Origin: Talinum fruticosum
Lineage: Eukaryota; Streptophyta; Magnoliopsida; Caryophyllales; Talinaceae
DNA length: 64,000 bases
Direction: 5' to 3'
NCBI GenBank assembly: GCA_021018815.1
Contig: JAITYX010000025.1
Location: 7,130,001-7,194,000, forward strand
A model generated the notes under the pieces. It saw only the letters and a program-made list of their open reading frames with translations, did not search any database and had not been told where the DNA came from. The translations under genes were made by a program, and so were the position numbers. Every line of letters begins with the position of its first letter. The stretch's first letter is position 1. Shown piece by piece: positions 30,901-44,270 of this stretch.

Positions 30901-32709
30901 TTGAATTGCATACAAAACATAAACAAACTAACCCTTCTTACTTCCTCTTACAAACCTAGTAATTGTCCTTACTGAGATCATTCTTTAAAGAAGAGCACTT
31001 TTAGGAACCCAAATTTGAATAATTTTGGGCATGGTCATTCTTTAAAGTCTTCTCTTTAGGAAATTGAGTTTGAGTCTCCTTCCTTTGAAACCCTTTCTTT
31101 TTGTAAACAGTCGTGAAGACTTTCTTTTAGTCCCTTTCTTCTTTGAATAAATGGGACCGTGCTCAACTTTCATAAATTTGATCTTTATGGAATCCTGTTT
31201 AAAAAGATTTTTATAAGAGTTATCCTCTTGTTCAGCATTATAGCTAAGTCCTTCTTATCGAAATGAAACACACTGGGAACCTACAAGTAACTCAAGGTTT
31301 TTCTGACCTTGAGTAAGTTTCAAAACCAACTCTTGAGACTATGTGAGCTTCGTTTCGAGTTGCTCATTCTCTATTCCGAGGCACTCTAACTCGGTCTCAT
31401 TATCTTGAGAACTAATCTCTCGTACCTTCAATTTGAGTGTCGGGTTTTCCAAATAAGTTTTTAAAATATTGCTCTCAAACTTAATATACTTTAGTGTCTC
31501 TTCAAATATAGAAACCATTAGGTTAAGACCTTCGATAACTCAAAATATATCTAAACAAATCGTGCTTTGAGAACTTAAGCAAGTAGTCGATTACCTCGTA
31601 AGGATCTGTTTCCTCGGTGTCCGATGCTTCACTTTCCGACACGAGACCCAACTTCTAAGTTTGTCAATGCCATGAGACACTTTCATTCATCATCTCGTAT
31701 CATCATCTTCTTTTAACTCATCGTCACTCCAAGTTACCATCATTTATTTCTTCTTTTTCATATCCTTTTTTCTTTTTGGGCAATCCTTGATGATATGTTC
31801 TTTGCTTCCACGTTTGAAATGGCCAGAATATTTAGTTAAATGCAAAATTGAAGGGGTTGGGAATTTACCTTTCTTTTCCTTCTTGAAGACCTCATGGTTT
31901 GGCTTCTTTTTCCACTTCTTATATTTCATCATCTTTTGAAGCCTCTAGCCAAAAGTGCCATGGGTCTTCATCGGAATCGATGAGCTTAGACTTGGACTAG
32001 GTTGCTCCGAGGCTTTGAGAGCAATGTTTCGTTTGGTGCTGACCTTAGAATCTTCCTCCTCTAGGTGTAACTCATGGTTGAGAAGTTTCCCTATAAGCTC
32101 ATCTAATCTCAGCTTGGTATGGTTCCGAGCTTTATTAGTAACTCGTTATCTTTGGTCCCCATCTTCTCTTTGGAAGACTCCTCAAAATATTTATAACAAT
32201 CTCCTCATTCGAAATTTTCTTTCCAAAGCATTTGAGATTATTAACTATTTCAGTGAAGCGGATGTACATGTTAATTATGTTCTCATCATCCTCCATCTTG
32301 AACATTTCGTACTTGTGGAGATACTAACTTATCTTAGCCTGCCTCACTTGACTTGTACCTTAATCGGTAGTGATAAGAATGTCCCAAACTTCTTTTACAA
32401 TATCACGAGGCGGATGTTGTGTTGTACTCGAGGCATCAATGGTGCACATCAGGATGTCCATAGCCTTAAAGTTCTTTATTTTCTTTGTTCTCTTCACGAG
32501 TGTATTCGACTTCACCTGGCTACGGATCGATTGTCATTAAACTTTATAGAAATATAGTTACCGTCATAGATGACTTCAAGGCTTTCTTCGTTGTAGTCTT
32601 TGATGAAGCATTCCATGATCCTTTTCCAGTGGGCAAAGTTGGATCCTTTAAACTTTGGTGGCCTTGTGAAAGACCTTCCTTCATCTAACTGTCCATAGTT
32701 AAGAGTCAT
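30901..32709 (-). pseudogene. S3 gag
   Basis: ATG at 32709, about 43 bases after the primer site, opens MTLNYGQLDEGRSFTRPPKF and FKGSNFAHWKRIMECFIKDY, a UBN2-type gag start, for 65 codons. Later pieces: LDELIGKLLNHELHLEEEDS (about 32120-32060), a Lys-rich stretch and SKEHIIKDCPKRKK (31810-31770), a zinc knuckle that has lost its first two Cys, then coiled-coil-like and Lys-rich decayed sequence to 30960. A 200-codon plus-strand ORF (31955-32557) is the shadow of this gene. Confidence 0.87.
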
Positions 32710-32751
32710 TTGATCTTTAGACCTTAGATTGTTATATCCTTCGAAAGGCTA

Positions 32752-32763
32752 GGCTCGATACCA
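32752..32763 (-). promoter_or_regulatory. Primer binding site of S3 (initiator-tRNA-Met type)
   Basis: Minus strand reads TGGTATCGAGCC two bases after the LTR end CTTCA. Plant LTR elements commonly use TGGTATCAGAGC, complementary to the 3' end of initiator tRNA-Met; this is a close variant. Confidence 0.8.
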
Positions 32764-32765
32764 AT

Positions 32766-33307
32766 TGAAGGTTTGAGCTATGAGGGACTGAATCACCCTA
32801 GTGGAGGGGTGTGAAGGAAATTTTGGAAATATTAAAACTTGATGCTCAAGTAAGAACTAAGAAACAATGAACTGAGTCTAGATTAGACTCGGTTTATAAG
32901 CACAAGAGATTTTACATGGAAACCCTCTGTGGCAAAAACCACGACAGATATCGGTCAAGATACCAAGTCAAATCCACTATTTTGAATCCATAAAATATAA
33001 GGACTCACTCTCCGAATTGTTCCCTAGACAATTAAATAAAATATTTTCCTAAGCACAAAATATCCATTATCCGCCCTAGTACTTCCTAACTGAGATACCC
33101 TTTATAGTTAGGTAAAACAGAGATGAGTTAACCCCATAGCCCGAGTCAAGAAAAATTAAAGAAGAATTAAGTAAGAATGCAACTCATTATAAGACTTCTT
33201 GTTTCATCTTGGAAGTTGAGCAAACTAAGTAGAGTTGAAAAGTTAGAAAAATTGAGTATATGAATTGAGAATTGTGTTATAGAAATCTTTTAAGTCTTGT
33301 AAAGTAG
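32766..33307 (-). repeat. 5' LTR of S3, left part
   Basis: Begins TGAAGGTTTGAGC next to the primer site and stops at the outer element. The other part is 51335-52208. Together about 1416 bp. It carries the usual inner blocks (GTCAAATCCACTATTTTGAA; GTACTTCCTAACTGAGATA). Confidence 0.92.
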
Positions 33308-34767
33308 TGTAACAACCCCACCCTAATTAATATTATTAATTTTTTAAACAACGATTAAGCTAACCAAATCGAGCGAGTGCCCTTCAATTCGAAATTTATA
33401 AGTGTTTGATTTTGCACGGCTCAAACTACTCGTGGAGGTCTTCGATCAATCATATGATTTTTGGATATATTGCACAAATAAGGTTACTAATGAAATGACC
33501 CAGCAAAATATTAAATGTCAAATACTAAATAATAAAAATAGATTTAAATACTTATAACTTTTATAATAAAAAAGATGCAGTAACACACTTGAACATATAC
33601 ATATGCTCTATATAAATAGGGTAAAAATAAATTTAATAAATAATATTAATTATGAATGCTTACAATAAATACTTGATATGAATATGTCATTTAATCAATC
33701 GTATAATATTTTTATTATCTTTAATATTTCTAAAAACAATTAAAATTATGTGTAAATCAGATTAATTTACATGCATCAAAGTTATTGATATTATATTTGG
33801 TAAGTTACCTAATCATACCAAATCGATCAAGCCAAAGTCAAAATCAAGTCAAGTATAAATAAATAAATATAAACAAATTATTTTAGCTTGCACATGGATT
33901 TGTCAAAGCCATGGTTTAGTTTAGCTATAATTTTCGAAATGCACATTTTAACCTATGCTTTTTAAAAACAATTTGGCAAGTACCATAATTCAGTAGTTTT
34001 AGATTCATATAAATATGTGTTAGTATTCCTTCTCAAAAGCACCAAGAAGAAGCACACCAAAATAGTGATAAGGAAAGGAAGAGTTTGGAGAAAATAAATA
34101 GTTTGGAGGGTTTTGCTTAGTAGATTAGGAAACATAAAGAAATAGAGAGAAGGAAATGATGATCTTGGAATCATATTGCATGTATTATTTGGGGAAAAAT
34201 TATAGTTTGAAAATATAAATGGAGTTATGTAGGGTTTAAGCCAAGAAGTTATTCTTAAGAAGGAAGGAAGGAGGCAAAGAGGAAATTTTAAATAAGGTGT
34301 AAAATAAGGAGGTAATATAAAGCTATAATATGGAGTAATTTGGGATATATAAAAGTTTATAAATATGGTACAATATAGAGCATGAAGTTATCTTTCAAAG
34401 AAATCAAATTTTGCTTGATTTGCAGGTGTACAATCTGAGTTATGACTACTTTACGGAAACGAGTGTAATTTTTACGTAAATTGGGAGCAGATTCGATTCA
34501 AGTTTTTGAGGTTCTTCTTGGTTTTTTTGAACTTTATGATTTAAATGAAAGTTTTAGATCATTTTTCAAGATTTCGAAATTGGGGTCTTATGCTTTGATT
34601 CAACATCGATTGAGAAAGATATGAATTTTCTAAATTAGTTTTAAAATCTAACTAAAACACTCAAGGCTTTGTTATGGAATTTGTGATAATTTGGCATAAG
34701 TTCTCGAGTTAGTTCGTATTAATAATAAGGGACCATGTTAAATAACTACCTTGGATATATGTAGAGT
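33308..34767 (+). repeat. Outer element left LTR, first part
   Basis: Aligns with 48710-49980 (shared AGCTAACCAAATCGA, GCACCAAGAAGAAGCACAC). Interrupted by the inner element at 34768; continues at 44271. Confidence 0.92.
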
Positions 34768-35004
34768 TGCAATAACCATAGTTTTATTTGAGTTGGTTAT
34801 ATGAGTTAAATTAATTAATTAGTTTTAATTAAATAAATTAGGTCGAATAACTTAATTATATGGGCGAATATATATATATTAATTATATGGGCGAATATAT
34901 ATATATATATATATATATATATTCGTGATTTACATTATTATTTGTTTGCTTAACTTTAATTAGTGAAATATATTACTTTTCTCTCTTAACTTGTTGTTCG
35001 GACC

Positions 35005-35055
<51 letters not shown>

Positions 35056-35064
35056 TATATGGGC

Positions 35065-35120
<56 letters not shown>

Positions 35121-38100
35121 GTGATTTACATTATTATTTGTTTGCTTAACTTTAATTAGTGAAATATATTACTTTTCTCTCTTTACTTGCTGTTCGGACC
35201 CAAATAAATAAAAGACGCAACATAGACGGAGATTGAATTGTATTAGCTATTCTTACTTAACCTAATGCTTTGCCAAATTAAAATAAAGATAAGGATAAGT
35301 AATGTGGGTTGGGGTTAATATTGGATAATTAGCGGTAAAACAAAAAAAAAAAAAGTGCGAAGGGGCAATTAGGTGTCAAGATGAGGAAGGGGATTAGTGT
35401 AACAAGAGGGGTGTGCTGGCAATTCGTGAGGGAGCCATAGCAAAAAAGGAAAGAGGAAAAGAGATAAGGGGAAAAGAAGGAGAAAAGGGTCGGGAAAAGG
35501 AAAGAAGAAGCAGAAACGGGAAACAGGGGAAAAGGAAGGAAAGAAAGAGGAAAAGGAGAATAGAGAGAGAGAGGAGCAAGTGCGAAGGCCAAAGAGAGAT
35601 AGAGAAGGCCGGGGAGGCCAACGAAAGGAAATGGGACCCGGGAAGAAGAACCGACAAGCACAAACAAAGGAAGCGAGGGAGCAAGAACCCAGAGTGAGAG
35701 CGAGACACAAAGAAAAAGGGAGTCCGAGTGGGAGAAAGAACGGAGGAAGGGGAGGCATGCCCGAACGGTGAAAACGACAGGTGACAATTGGGAAAGAAGC
35801 GGACGACGAGCAAAGGTGAATGGTGACAGAACAACCGAGGAACCAATAGGATTGGGGCCAGAACCGAAGCAACAACAACATAGAGGATGAGATAGAGACT
35901 AAGAAACAGGAACGAGAGGCAAATAAATTTAAACAGAACGAAAGGGAGGAAAAGCAAGAATCCCAAAACAATTGTTATTCAAACCCTAGAATTTGAGGCG
36001 GTTAATTCTAGTTCTTGAATTAATGGAACTTTTAAAGCCCCGTTGAAGTTATTATTGAAGTATCCGATTTAGTGTGAGAATTTAACCTTATGATTTCCTA
36101 AATTTGATATGCTATAATTGAATGTTTGTTTGAAGCCTATCGAATAGTTCATTATGCAAAATGCTTGGGATGAACTAACCTTTGAAGTAACCATGAATTG
36201 AGAGGCTTGAATTAGAGCGCTGATTGGATAGCTAGATGAAATTGTGGAATTGAATCGAATATAGGGAATATTCTCGGTTTGCGATTATTGTGGTTCATTG
36301 GAAATTAGATTAGCGAATTGACAAGTTAAGGAGACATAATACGGGAATTTGAAGCATAGATAACAATTGTGATGAGTTGGGACTTCTTGGCTTATGATTG
36401 TAACTATTCGTGGTTGTTGTGGCTTGTATCACCTAAATTAGTGAAACGAATGGTTAGGAAAATGAGTTTGAACCAAATAGGGCAATTGTGACAAATTGTG
36501 ATAGTTAGGGGCTAAAGTATAAATATTTGTGATTATCTATGACTTGTGGTTATTTTCGCTCGGAGGAGTTTTAGTTCCCGAATTCATTATGCTTAAAATT
36601 GAATTGAGTTAATGACAAACGAATGTTGGAGTTAGAAAAGTAGCGGAACTTTGGAGTATGAAGGGAACATGTATCCATATTGGTTGATTATAGCTTTGAA
36701 AACGAAGTGAGTCGAGAATTACGAGATATGGGAACAACATTTTCTTGCTTAAGTAGAATATGGATAATATAAGAAGGTGCTAAGTAGTTGGGTGAATATT
36801 TGAATAAATGTGCTAGTTTGGGATGTTGAATCTTAATACGGAGATGCTTGGGTTGTAAAGTGACTTGACCCCAAATAACGCGCAAAAATTAGTTTTGAAA
36901 AGAGTTCAAATGTTTACACAAAACAATACTTGAGTATTATTTTTATAAATTCTTTTCAAACTTGAAATATGTTTTAAGGAAGTGAAACGGATTTGAGACA
37001 GATGAACTTGGAAAGGTGGCACATGGTTCTATGCCTTCTAATGTGTTAGGCTGATTTGAGAATGCTTGTTTAAAACACCTTGATGAATGTGTTTTCATTG
37101 TTTTGAATCGACTTGGCCAGGATCGTTTAGCATACCGAACGATTCTAACTGGGGTCCTCATGTGTGAGGATGACCGATAAGAAACTTCAAGGGAAGGGTT
37201 TTAATAGGGGTCCTGGTGTATCGGGCAGCCCAATTGGAGACTTCCTAGAAGATAGGTCCCGGGAGCTTTTATTCGGGGTCGCGCCCTAGAAACTATAAAG
37301 TGCTAGTTCGAGTCCGTAGCTTGGAAGGCTGATTCAATTCTAACAAACGGTTAATGATTTTGAAACTTTGTTGTAAATAATTGAAAAGTTTATAATTATG
37401 TACTTGTAGGGAATCTCCCGAAAAGAGACTCGATGTGTTGAGTAATTATTCAAGTGCATAACTTTGTTTGAGAAAATGTGAAAATGTGATTTCGAGTGCT
37501 AAACTACGTGAATTTGTCTCGCGTATTGGATAACTAAAGTTCTATCTTGTCTAATTGGGTTTGATCCACTTAGTATGATAGTTTCGAAATGTGAGAATAG
37601 TTGCTTGAGTAGGATGTGGACAACATCCGTTTAAAATGGAAGTTCGGAGATACGGAGTGAAAGTTACGATATGGTTTGTTATATGCGAATAAAGTATGAT
37701 TGATGTGATTTTGGGGATAAGATTACCACTGAGCTTATGGTTTACTCACCCTATATCTCTTTTCACTTGCTTGGAACCTCGGGTGTGTCTCATACTTAAG
37801 CATCTCCTGGACTCTTGTATGTTATTTTCTTATCACCGTTCTGACCGGTGCAAGTTACGGACATGCATTCCATATATTCTAATCTAGTAGCTTGTAACTA
37901 AGCGCATATAGTCGCATAAGTATGTCCTGGACCAAGTAGATTGTTTTTATGTTTTAATTCATGTTGGTTGGACTCGGCGTGTGGTCGTTAAGTTGTGTAC
38001 TCCGAGCGTGTAGCTCGTCGAGTTATATTATGAATTTTTGTGTAGGTTTTAGGGCTTTAAACCTAGGGGATAGACTATATTATAAACAAAACTCTGCCAA

Positions 38101-38254
38101 AATTTTTAGAAAATTTCAAACTAAAATGGAAATCACCTTCATTACCTTTATGTTGGAATTAGAAAGCCAAACCGACAACCTGAATGAGCCTTGGGAGTTC
38201 CTTTTGAGGAACTCGGCAATGTAATACTCCTAAGGTGGGTTTTGGGGTGCTATA
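34768..38254 (+). repeat. Inner element 5' LTR, 3487 bp
   Basis: Pairs with 41063-44270 along its length. It is longer mainly because of (TA)n tracts and a duplicated segment (34887-35200). A purine-rich block (35340-35960) and CAAACCCTAGAATT (35980) recur in the right LTR. Long minus-strand ORFs (35329-35971) follow from the purine strand bias and are not accepted as genes. Confidence 0.93.
34880..35205. repeat. TA microsatellites flanking a segment duplication
   Basis: The segment from TTAATTATATGGGCGAATATA to GTTCGGACCCAAATA occurs twice in tandem, separated by long (TA)n runs. The right LTR (41140-41270) has it once. Confidence 0.9.
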
Positions 38255-41062
38255 TTTATGGTATTAAAGCATTGATTTTAGTAACCATAAGTTTACACTT
38301 GCATATAGCTAACTAGGATCCTTTGTGATGTGATAATGTGTTTTATTTGTGACAAATATGCGTGTCTCGTTAAGTATAACCTTTTACACGTAGGCGTTTA
38401 CCTAGTTAACTTAGTTATTAGTTGATTGTAAACTACTTATTGAGGTGATATGTGAATGACTTGTGTGTGCTATGTATGTGATTGAGAGCAGGTGAAATTT
38501 TAGTTCCGTTCTAGTATCCGTTAGTTTTATGATAGGATTCTTGAGATGTTAACCGAACTAGACACCTCTACCTACCGAGAGGTATACCAGTTTTCAATTA
38601 TCTATTGGTTATACCTAAATTTATCTCTAGTGCACTTATGAAATGCATAATTGATCTTAGGCAAAAGAAGAAAGAAGAAATACGCTACACTAGCATAAGT
38701 AAAGTAATTATTATAGACTTGTGATCTTGTTGTTGATTAAGGTTTGGAGATTTGTCTTTTGGGAGTGGTCACTAAGGAACGAATTAAATGTGACGTTGTT
38801 GAGTAGGATAGTGTTGAGCAACCCAAGTATTAAAGGATACTTGTATATATGTACGGAGATGCTCTTACGTGAGTACCTTCGGAAGTTAGAAACGTGAAAT
38901 GGAAGTTATGGAGGGAAAATTAATGGGAATTACAACGTGAAAGGGTCATTCTATCATTAGTGGATTTGGCTACTCTAGATTGGGAGTCTTTCATATTTAT
39001 CACCAAATGATGGCAGCAAAATTCATCAATAATTCCCTTATGAGGTTGAATATAGTCCCATATTGAGGTTATTTGGGTTGGATTGTGGCATTTAGTTCCA
39101 TCCTTGGTAATACCAAGCTAGGATGATTTATTAGTCCTGTATGGAAGTTATACGCATTATTTTAAAGGACTCTCGTCATGATTGAGTTTAGCTGAAACCT
39201 CTTCGTTTTGGGAAGTTCTTGCTTTTACACAGGATTATTTTCGAAGATCGCATTCAAGTTTCTATAAGTATGAGGTATACTGAGTTTAGGAAACATTATG
39301 GGGATGGATGCTTGTGAGGTGTAATATTGATTTGTTGATTATCTTTAGAGTTGTGAGGGGTACATCCGAAGTGTCATAAGTATAGGGAATCAAGGTTCTT
39401 ACATTGTTCCATTATTTTGGGTATTTCTTAAACATTTATAACATTTTCGACTTAATTGACGGGAACTCTTTTTATAGGAGTGGGTGTCTTCTTTAAATAG
39501 GAAATTAGATTATGCTAGCACATAAAACACACCAGAATAGCCTTGTAGGCATCCGACCTTTGGGTTTTTATTAAGTAACCATGCATGGCTTTTCTTGGTA
39601 ATAATATTTGGGTTTATAGTTGAGGATTTCAAAGTTGATGTTCCGCTTGAAGCTGCATGTTTGTCCGGATGTGTGGGAAGATATCTTTCGGTTACGTTTG
39701 GGAGCCATTTTGGAGGAGCAGTTGATTTAGGGATTTTCTTATCTCCATCTAAGTTTTTAGGTCGACCAAACACAGGATGTAATAGTTATTTAGACCCCTC
39801 TATGAGTTCCAATTTCGAAGCTTGTGAGAAAGGTCTAAGATAAGCCGAGTATGAGATTGGAAAGAGCTAGGTAAATCACATTGAAGGTTATGCTTTCCAC
39901 CATCTAGGGTTTCTTTGATTTAAGTGTCTCACTAAGAGAAGTTGATTTATGGATGTTGAAATCATGCTCTCCATCGTTTGAAGCTTGTATGTGGTGAGAA
40001 ATCTTTTGGAGGTAGTTCCTTCGGATTCTTTATGACCCTTGGGCTATGATACAAATCTTGTATGTGAGTGCCTCATTTACAAATGAAATTTGGAAGTTGT
40101 TCTATCACTTGCGTACTTTAGTTGGAGTTCATTTGTGTTTCCTGGTGCTCATTGCGGTTAACTATAATATACATGGGAATTAGATATCCTTAAGTATCAA
40201 GATCATAGGTTTGAACTTATCTCCATAAAAAAAATGGAGAAAGAATAACATAAGGACCTACTATCTATTACGGTTACCGTGAGTTACTTAATGATCTTAG
40301 TGCTTTAGGATATAGTCGCATAGAGTTTTGCTTCTTTAAGTCCTAACTTGGTTTTGACTCCACCATTTTTATTATACTTTCGAGTTTCGTCCACTTCCTT
40401 TTGTAATTGTCCTTGCGTAGTATGCGTGTCATTCTTACGGTTTCGCCATTGATACAACTATAGCTAATTGGTTGAACTAGCCAATCCAACTAGCCGGGCC
40501 ATAGAGTTGCTTAGTTTATGGAGGATAAGGGACTAAAGTGTGACGTGATTCTATAGTATTGAAATAACCTACGATATGTTTGGACTATGTGTGTGCCAAG
40601 TTAATGTACTCGCTTGCTTAGGTTTATGGTTGGCATATTGGTACTTATTGCAAAAATGAGTGGCGGAATCATTTCAAGCCAACTACTGGCCCTTTTCTTG
40701 CACGATTTTCTCCTTGGTGCCCTGTAATTAAGTGAGTAGACGTACCAAAATGATGGTAGAGAGGAGGTTGGAACTCATGAACTTCTTATAAAAATTTTCA
40801 GAACTCGCTTCTATTGATTATGAAATGATTACAGTTTATATTGGACTCGTATTAGTGTTTTGTTTCTACGTGCGGTTCGAGAGGAAGGTTACACTAACAT
40901 ATAGAGACTCCCTTAGGATTTTTGGTAACCGTGGTTTGTCTAATTGAGTTTCCTTCCATGTTAAGTATACTAGTGTGCTTCATGTATACGTGGTTATACC
41001 TTACGTGTTTTAGACACTACTTGTGAATTTCGAGGATGAAATACTTTTTAAGGGGGAAGAAA
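38255..41062 (+). other. Inner element internal region, no recognised coding
   Basis: 2.8 kb, moderately AT-rich, stop-rich in all frames. ORFs of 82-87 codons on opposite strands (39510-39843) share no known domain. The last bases (TTTTAAGGGGGAAGAAA, 41046-41062) are a polypurine tract, preceded by AATTTCGAGGATGAAATACT as in chromoviruses. Confidence 0.75.
38259..38270 (+). promoter_or_regulatory. Inner element primer binding site (decayed)
   Basis: TGGTATTAAAGC four bases after the LTR end resembles TGGTATCAGAGC of initiator tRNA-Met. Confidence 0.7.
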
Positions 41063-44000
41063 TATAATATCCATAGTTTTATTTGAGGTGGTTATATGAT
41101 TTAAATTAATTAATTAGTTTTAATTAAATAATTAGGTCAAATAACTTAAATATATGTGCGGATATATATATATATTTATGATTTACTTAAGAGATTTATT
41201 ATTTGTTTGCTTAACTTTAATTAGTGAAATATATTACTTTCCTCTCTTAAGTTGTCGTTCGGACCCAAATAAATAAAAGACACAACATAGACGGAGGTTG
41301 AATTGTATTACCTATTCTAACTTAACCTAATGCTTTTCCCAATTAAAATAAACATAAGGACACGTAATGTGGGATGAGGTTAATATTGGATAATTAGCAA
41401 GCAAAACAAACAAGGGAATTGAGAAGGGGCAATTAGGTGTCAAGATGAAGAAGGGGATTAGTGTAACAAGAGGGGTGTGCTGGCAATTCATGAGGGAGCC
41501 ACAACAAAAAAGGAAAGAGGAAAAGAAGGAAAAAGGATCGGGAAAAGCAAAGAAGAAGCGAGAACGGGAAATAGGGAAATAGAAGGAAAGAAAGAGGAGA
41601 GGGAGAACAGAGAGAGAGAGGGTACAAGAGAGAGGGCCAAAGAGAGAAAGAGGAGGCCGGGGAGGCCGGCGAAAAGGGAACAACACCCGGGGAAGAAGAA
41701 CCGGCGAGTAGAAACAGAGGAAGTGAGGGAGCGAGAACCCGGAGCGAGAGCGGACACGGAGAAAGAGGACTCCCGAGCGGCAGAAAGAACGGAGAAAGTG
41801 GAGGAATGCCTGAATGGTGAAAATGGCGGCCGATGAGCAAAGTTGAACGGTGACATAACAAGCGAGGAACCGAGAGGATTGGGCCCGGAGCCCGATGCAA
41901 CAACAAGTATAAAGGGTGAGACAGAGAGCGAGAAAGAGGAACAGTGGAAAATAAATTGAAATAGAACGAAAAGGAGGAGAAGCAAGAATCCTAAAACAAT
42001 TGTCAATCAAACCCTAGAATTCGAGGTGGGTAATTCTAATTCTTGAATTAATGGAACTTCTAAAGCCCTATTGAAGTTGTTATTGAACTATCACATTTAG
42101 TGCGAGAATTGAACCTTATGATTTCCTGAATTTGATATCCTATAATTGAATGTCTATTTGAAGCGTATTGAACAGTTGATTATGCAAAATTGTGGGATGA
42201 ACTAACCTTTGAAGTAACCATGAATTAAGAGGCTTGAATTAGGGCGCTAATTGGATAGCTAGATGAAAGTGTGGATTTGAATCGAATATAGGGAATGTTA
42301 TCAGTTTGCAATTATTGTGGTTCATTGGAAACTAGATTAGCGAATTGACAAGTTAGGAGACATAATACGAGAATTTAAGGCAAAGAGAACAATTGTGATG
42401 AGTTGGGAAATCTTGGCTTAAGATTGTAACTATTTGTGGTTATTGTAACTTGTATCACCTAATTAGTGAAACGAATGGTTAGGAAGATGAGTTTGAACCA
42501 AATAGGGCATTTGTGGCAAATTGTGACAGTTTGGGGCTAAATTATAAATACTTACGATTATCTATGGTTTTATGACTTGTGGTTATTTTTGCTCGGAGAA
42601 GTTTTAGTTCCCGAATTCATTATGCTTGAAATTGGATTGATTTAATGAAGAACAAATGTTGGAGTTAGAAAAGCAGCGGGACTTTGAAGTATGAAGGGAA
42701 TATGTATCTATATTGGTTGATTATGGCTTTGAAAAAGGAGTGAGATGAGAATTACATATATAGCAATAAGAGATTCTTGCTTGAGTAGAATATGGATAAT
42801 ATAAGAAGGTGCTAAGTAGTTGGGTGAATATTTGAGTAAATGTGCTAGTTTCGGATGTTGAATCTTAATATGGAGATGCTTGGGTTGTAAAGTGACTTGA
42901 CCCCAAATAATGCGCAAAAGTTAGTTTTGAAAAGAGTTCAAATGTTTACGCAAAACAATACTTGAGTATTATTTTTTATAACTTCTTTTCAAACTTGAAA
43001 TATGTTTTAAGGAAGTGAAACGGATTTGAGAGAGTGAACTTGGAAAGGTGGCACATGGTTATATGCCTTCTAATGTGTTAGACTGATTTGAGAATGCTGT
43101 TTGAAACACCTTGATGAATGTGTTTTCATTATTTTGAATCGACTTGGCCACGATCGTTTAGAATAACGAAGGATTCTAACTGGGGTCCTTGTGTGAGGAC
43201 GCTCGATAAGAAACTTCAAGGGAAGGGTTCTAATAGGGGTCCTGGTGTATCGAGATGCCCGATCGAGACTTCCTAGAAGATAGGTCCCAGGAGCTTTTAT
43301 TTGGGGTCGAGCCCTAGAAACCATAAAGTGCTAGTTCGCGTCCGGAGCCTAGAAGGTTGATTCAATTCCAATGAATTGTTAATGATTTCGAAACTTTGTT
43401 TTAAATGATTTAAAAGTTTATAATTATGAACTATAGCGAATCTCCCGAAAAGAGACTCGATGTTTTGAGTAATTCAAGTGCATAACTTTGTTTGAGAAAA
43501 TGTGATTTCGAGTGCTAAATTGTGTGAATTTGTGTGCTTATCGGATTACTAAAGTTCTATCTTGTTTGATTGGCTTTGATCCACTCGAGTATGATAGTTT
43601 GGAAATGTGAGAATAGTTGCTTGAGTAGGATGTGGAGAACATGTTGTGTTTAAAATGGAAGTTTAGAGATATGGAAAGTTACGATATGGTTTGTTATATG
43701 AGAATAAAGTATGAATGATGTGATTTTCGGGATAAGATTACCCACGTAGCTTATGGTTTGCTTACCCCATATCTCTTTGTGGTTGCAGGTGCCTCAGGTG
43801 TTTCTCGTACTTCAACATTTCTTGGACTCTTGTATGCTCGTTTGCTGATGACCGTTCGAGTGACGCAAGATGCGGACGTGCATTACATTTATTCTTATCC
43901 GGTAGCTTGGAACTAACCGCATATAGTTGTATAAGTATGTCCGTGACCAAGTAGATTGTTTTTAAGTTTTAATTCGTGTTGGTTGGACTTTGGCATGTAA

Positions 44001-44270
44001 CCGTTGAGTTGTGTACTACGAGCGTGTGGCTGGTCGAGTTATATTGTGAATTTTTATTCAGGTTTTTAAGGATTTAAGCCTAGGGGATAGACCATATTGC
44101 GAATAGAACTCTACCGAAATTTTTAGAAAATTTCATACAAAAATGGAAATCACCTTCATTACCTTTAAGTTAGAATTAGAAAGCCAAACCGACACTTAAA
44201 TGAGCCTTAGGAGTTTCTTTTGAGGAACTCGGCGATATAATACTCCTAGGGTGGGTTTTGGTGTGCTACA
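41063..44270 (+). repeat. Inner element 3' LTR, 3208 bp
   Basis: Second copy of 34768-38254. Purine-rich block at 41400-41990, with 157-227 codon minus-strand ORFs that are composition artefacts. Ends GTGTGCTACA; outer LTR sequence resumes at 44271. Confidence 0.93.

Larger units (their letters stand above)
34768..44270 (+). mobile_element. Inner non-coding LTR element (LARD-like), 9.5 kb
   Basis: LTRs 34768-38254 and 41063-44270, interior 38255-41062 with a primer site at its start and a polypurine tract at its end but no recognisable gag or pol. It splits the outer element's left LTR: sequence on both sides joins to match 49975-50000 of the right LTR. Target duplication is degenerate (AGAGT and AAAGA around the ends). 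LTR starts TGCAATAACC (left) or TATAATATCC (right), both apparently decayed from TGTAATA; ends TGCTA(T/C)A. Confidence 0.88.

Noticed and set aside
31955..32557. 200-codon plus-strand ORF
   Set aside because: Antisense shadow of the S3 gag gene, whose minus-strand frames match gag of S2.
35329..35971. Overlapping ORFs of 152-200 codons on the minus strand
   Set aside because: They lie in a purine-rich block where stops are rare; products are Leu/Phe/Ser/Pro strings without domains, and several frames are open at once.
41327..42010. 227-codon and other minus-strand ORFs
   Set aside because: Same purine-rich LTR block in the second LTR; reading frames are not consistently kept between the two LTRs.
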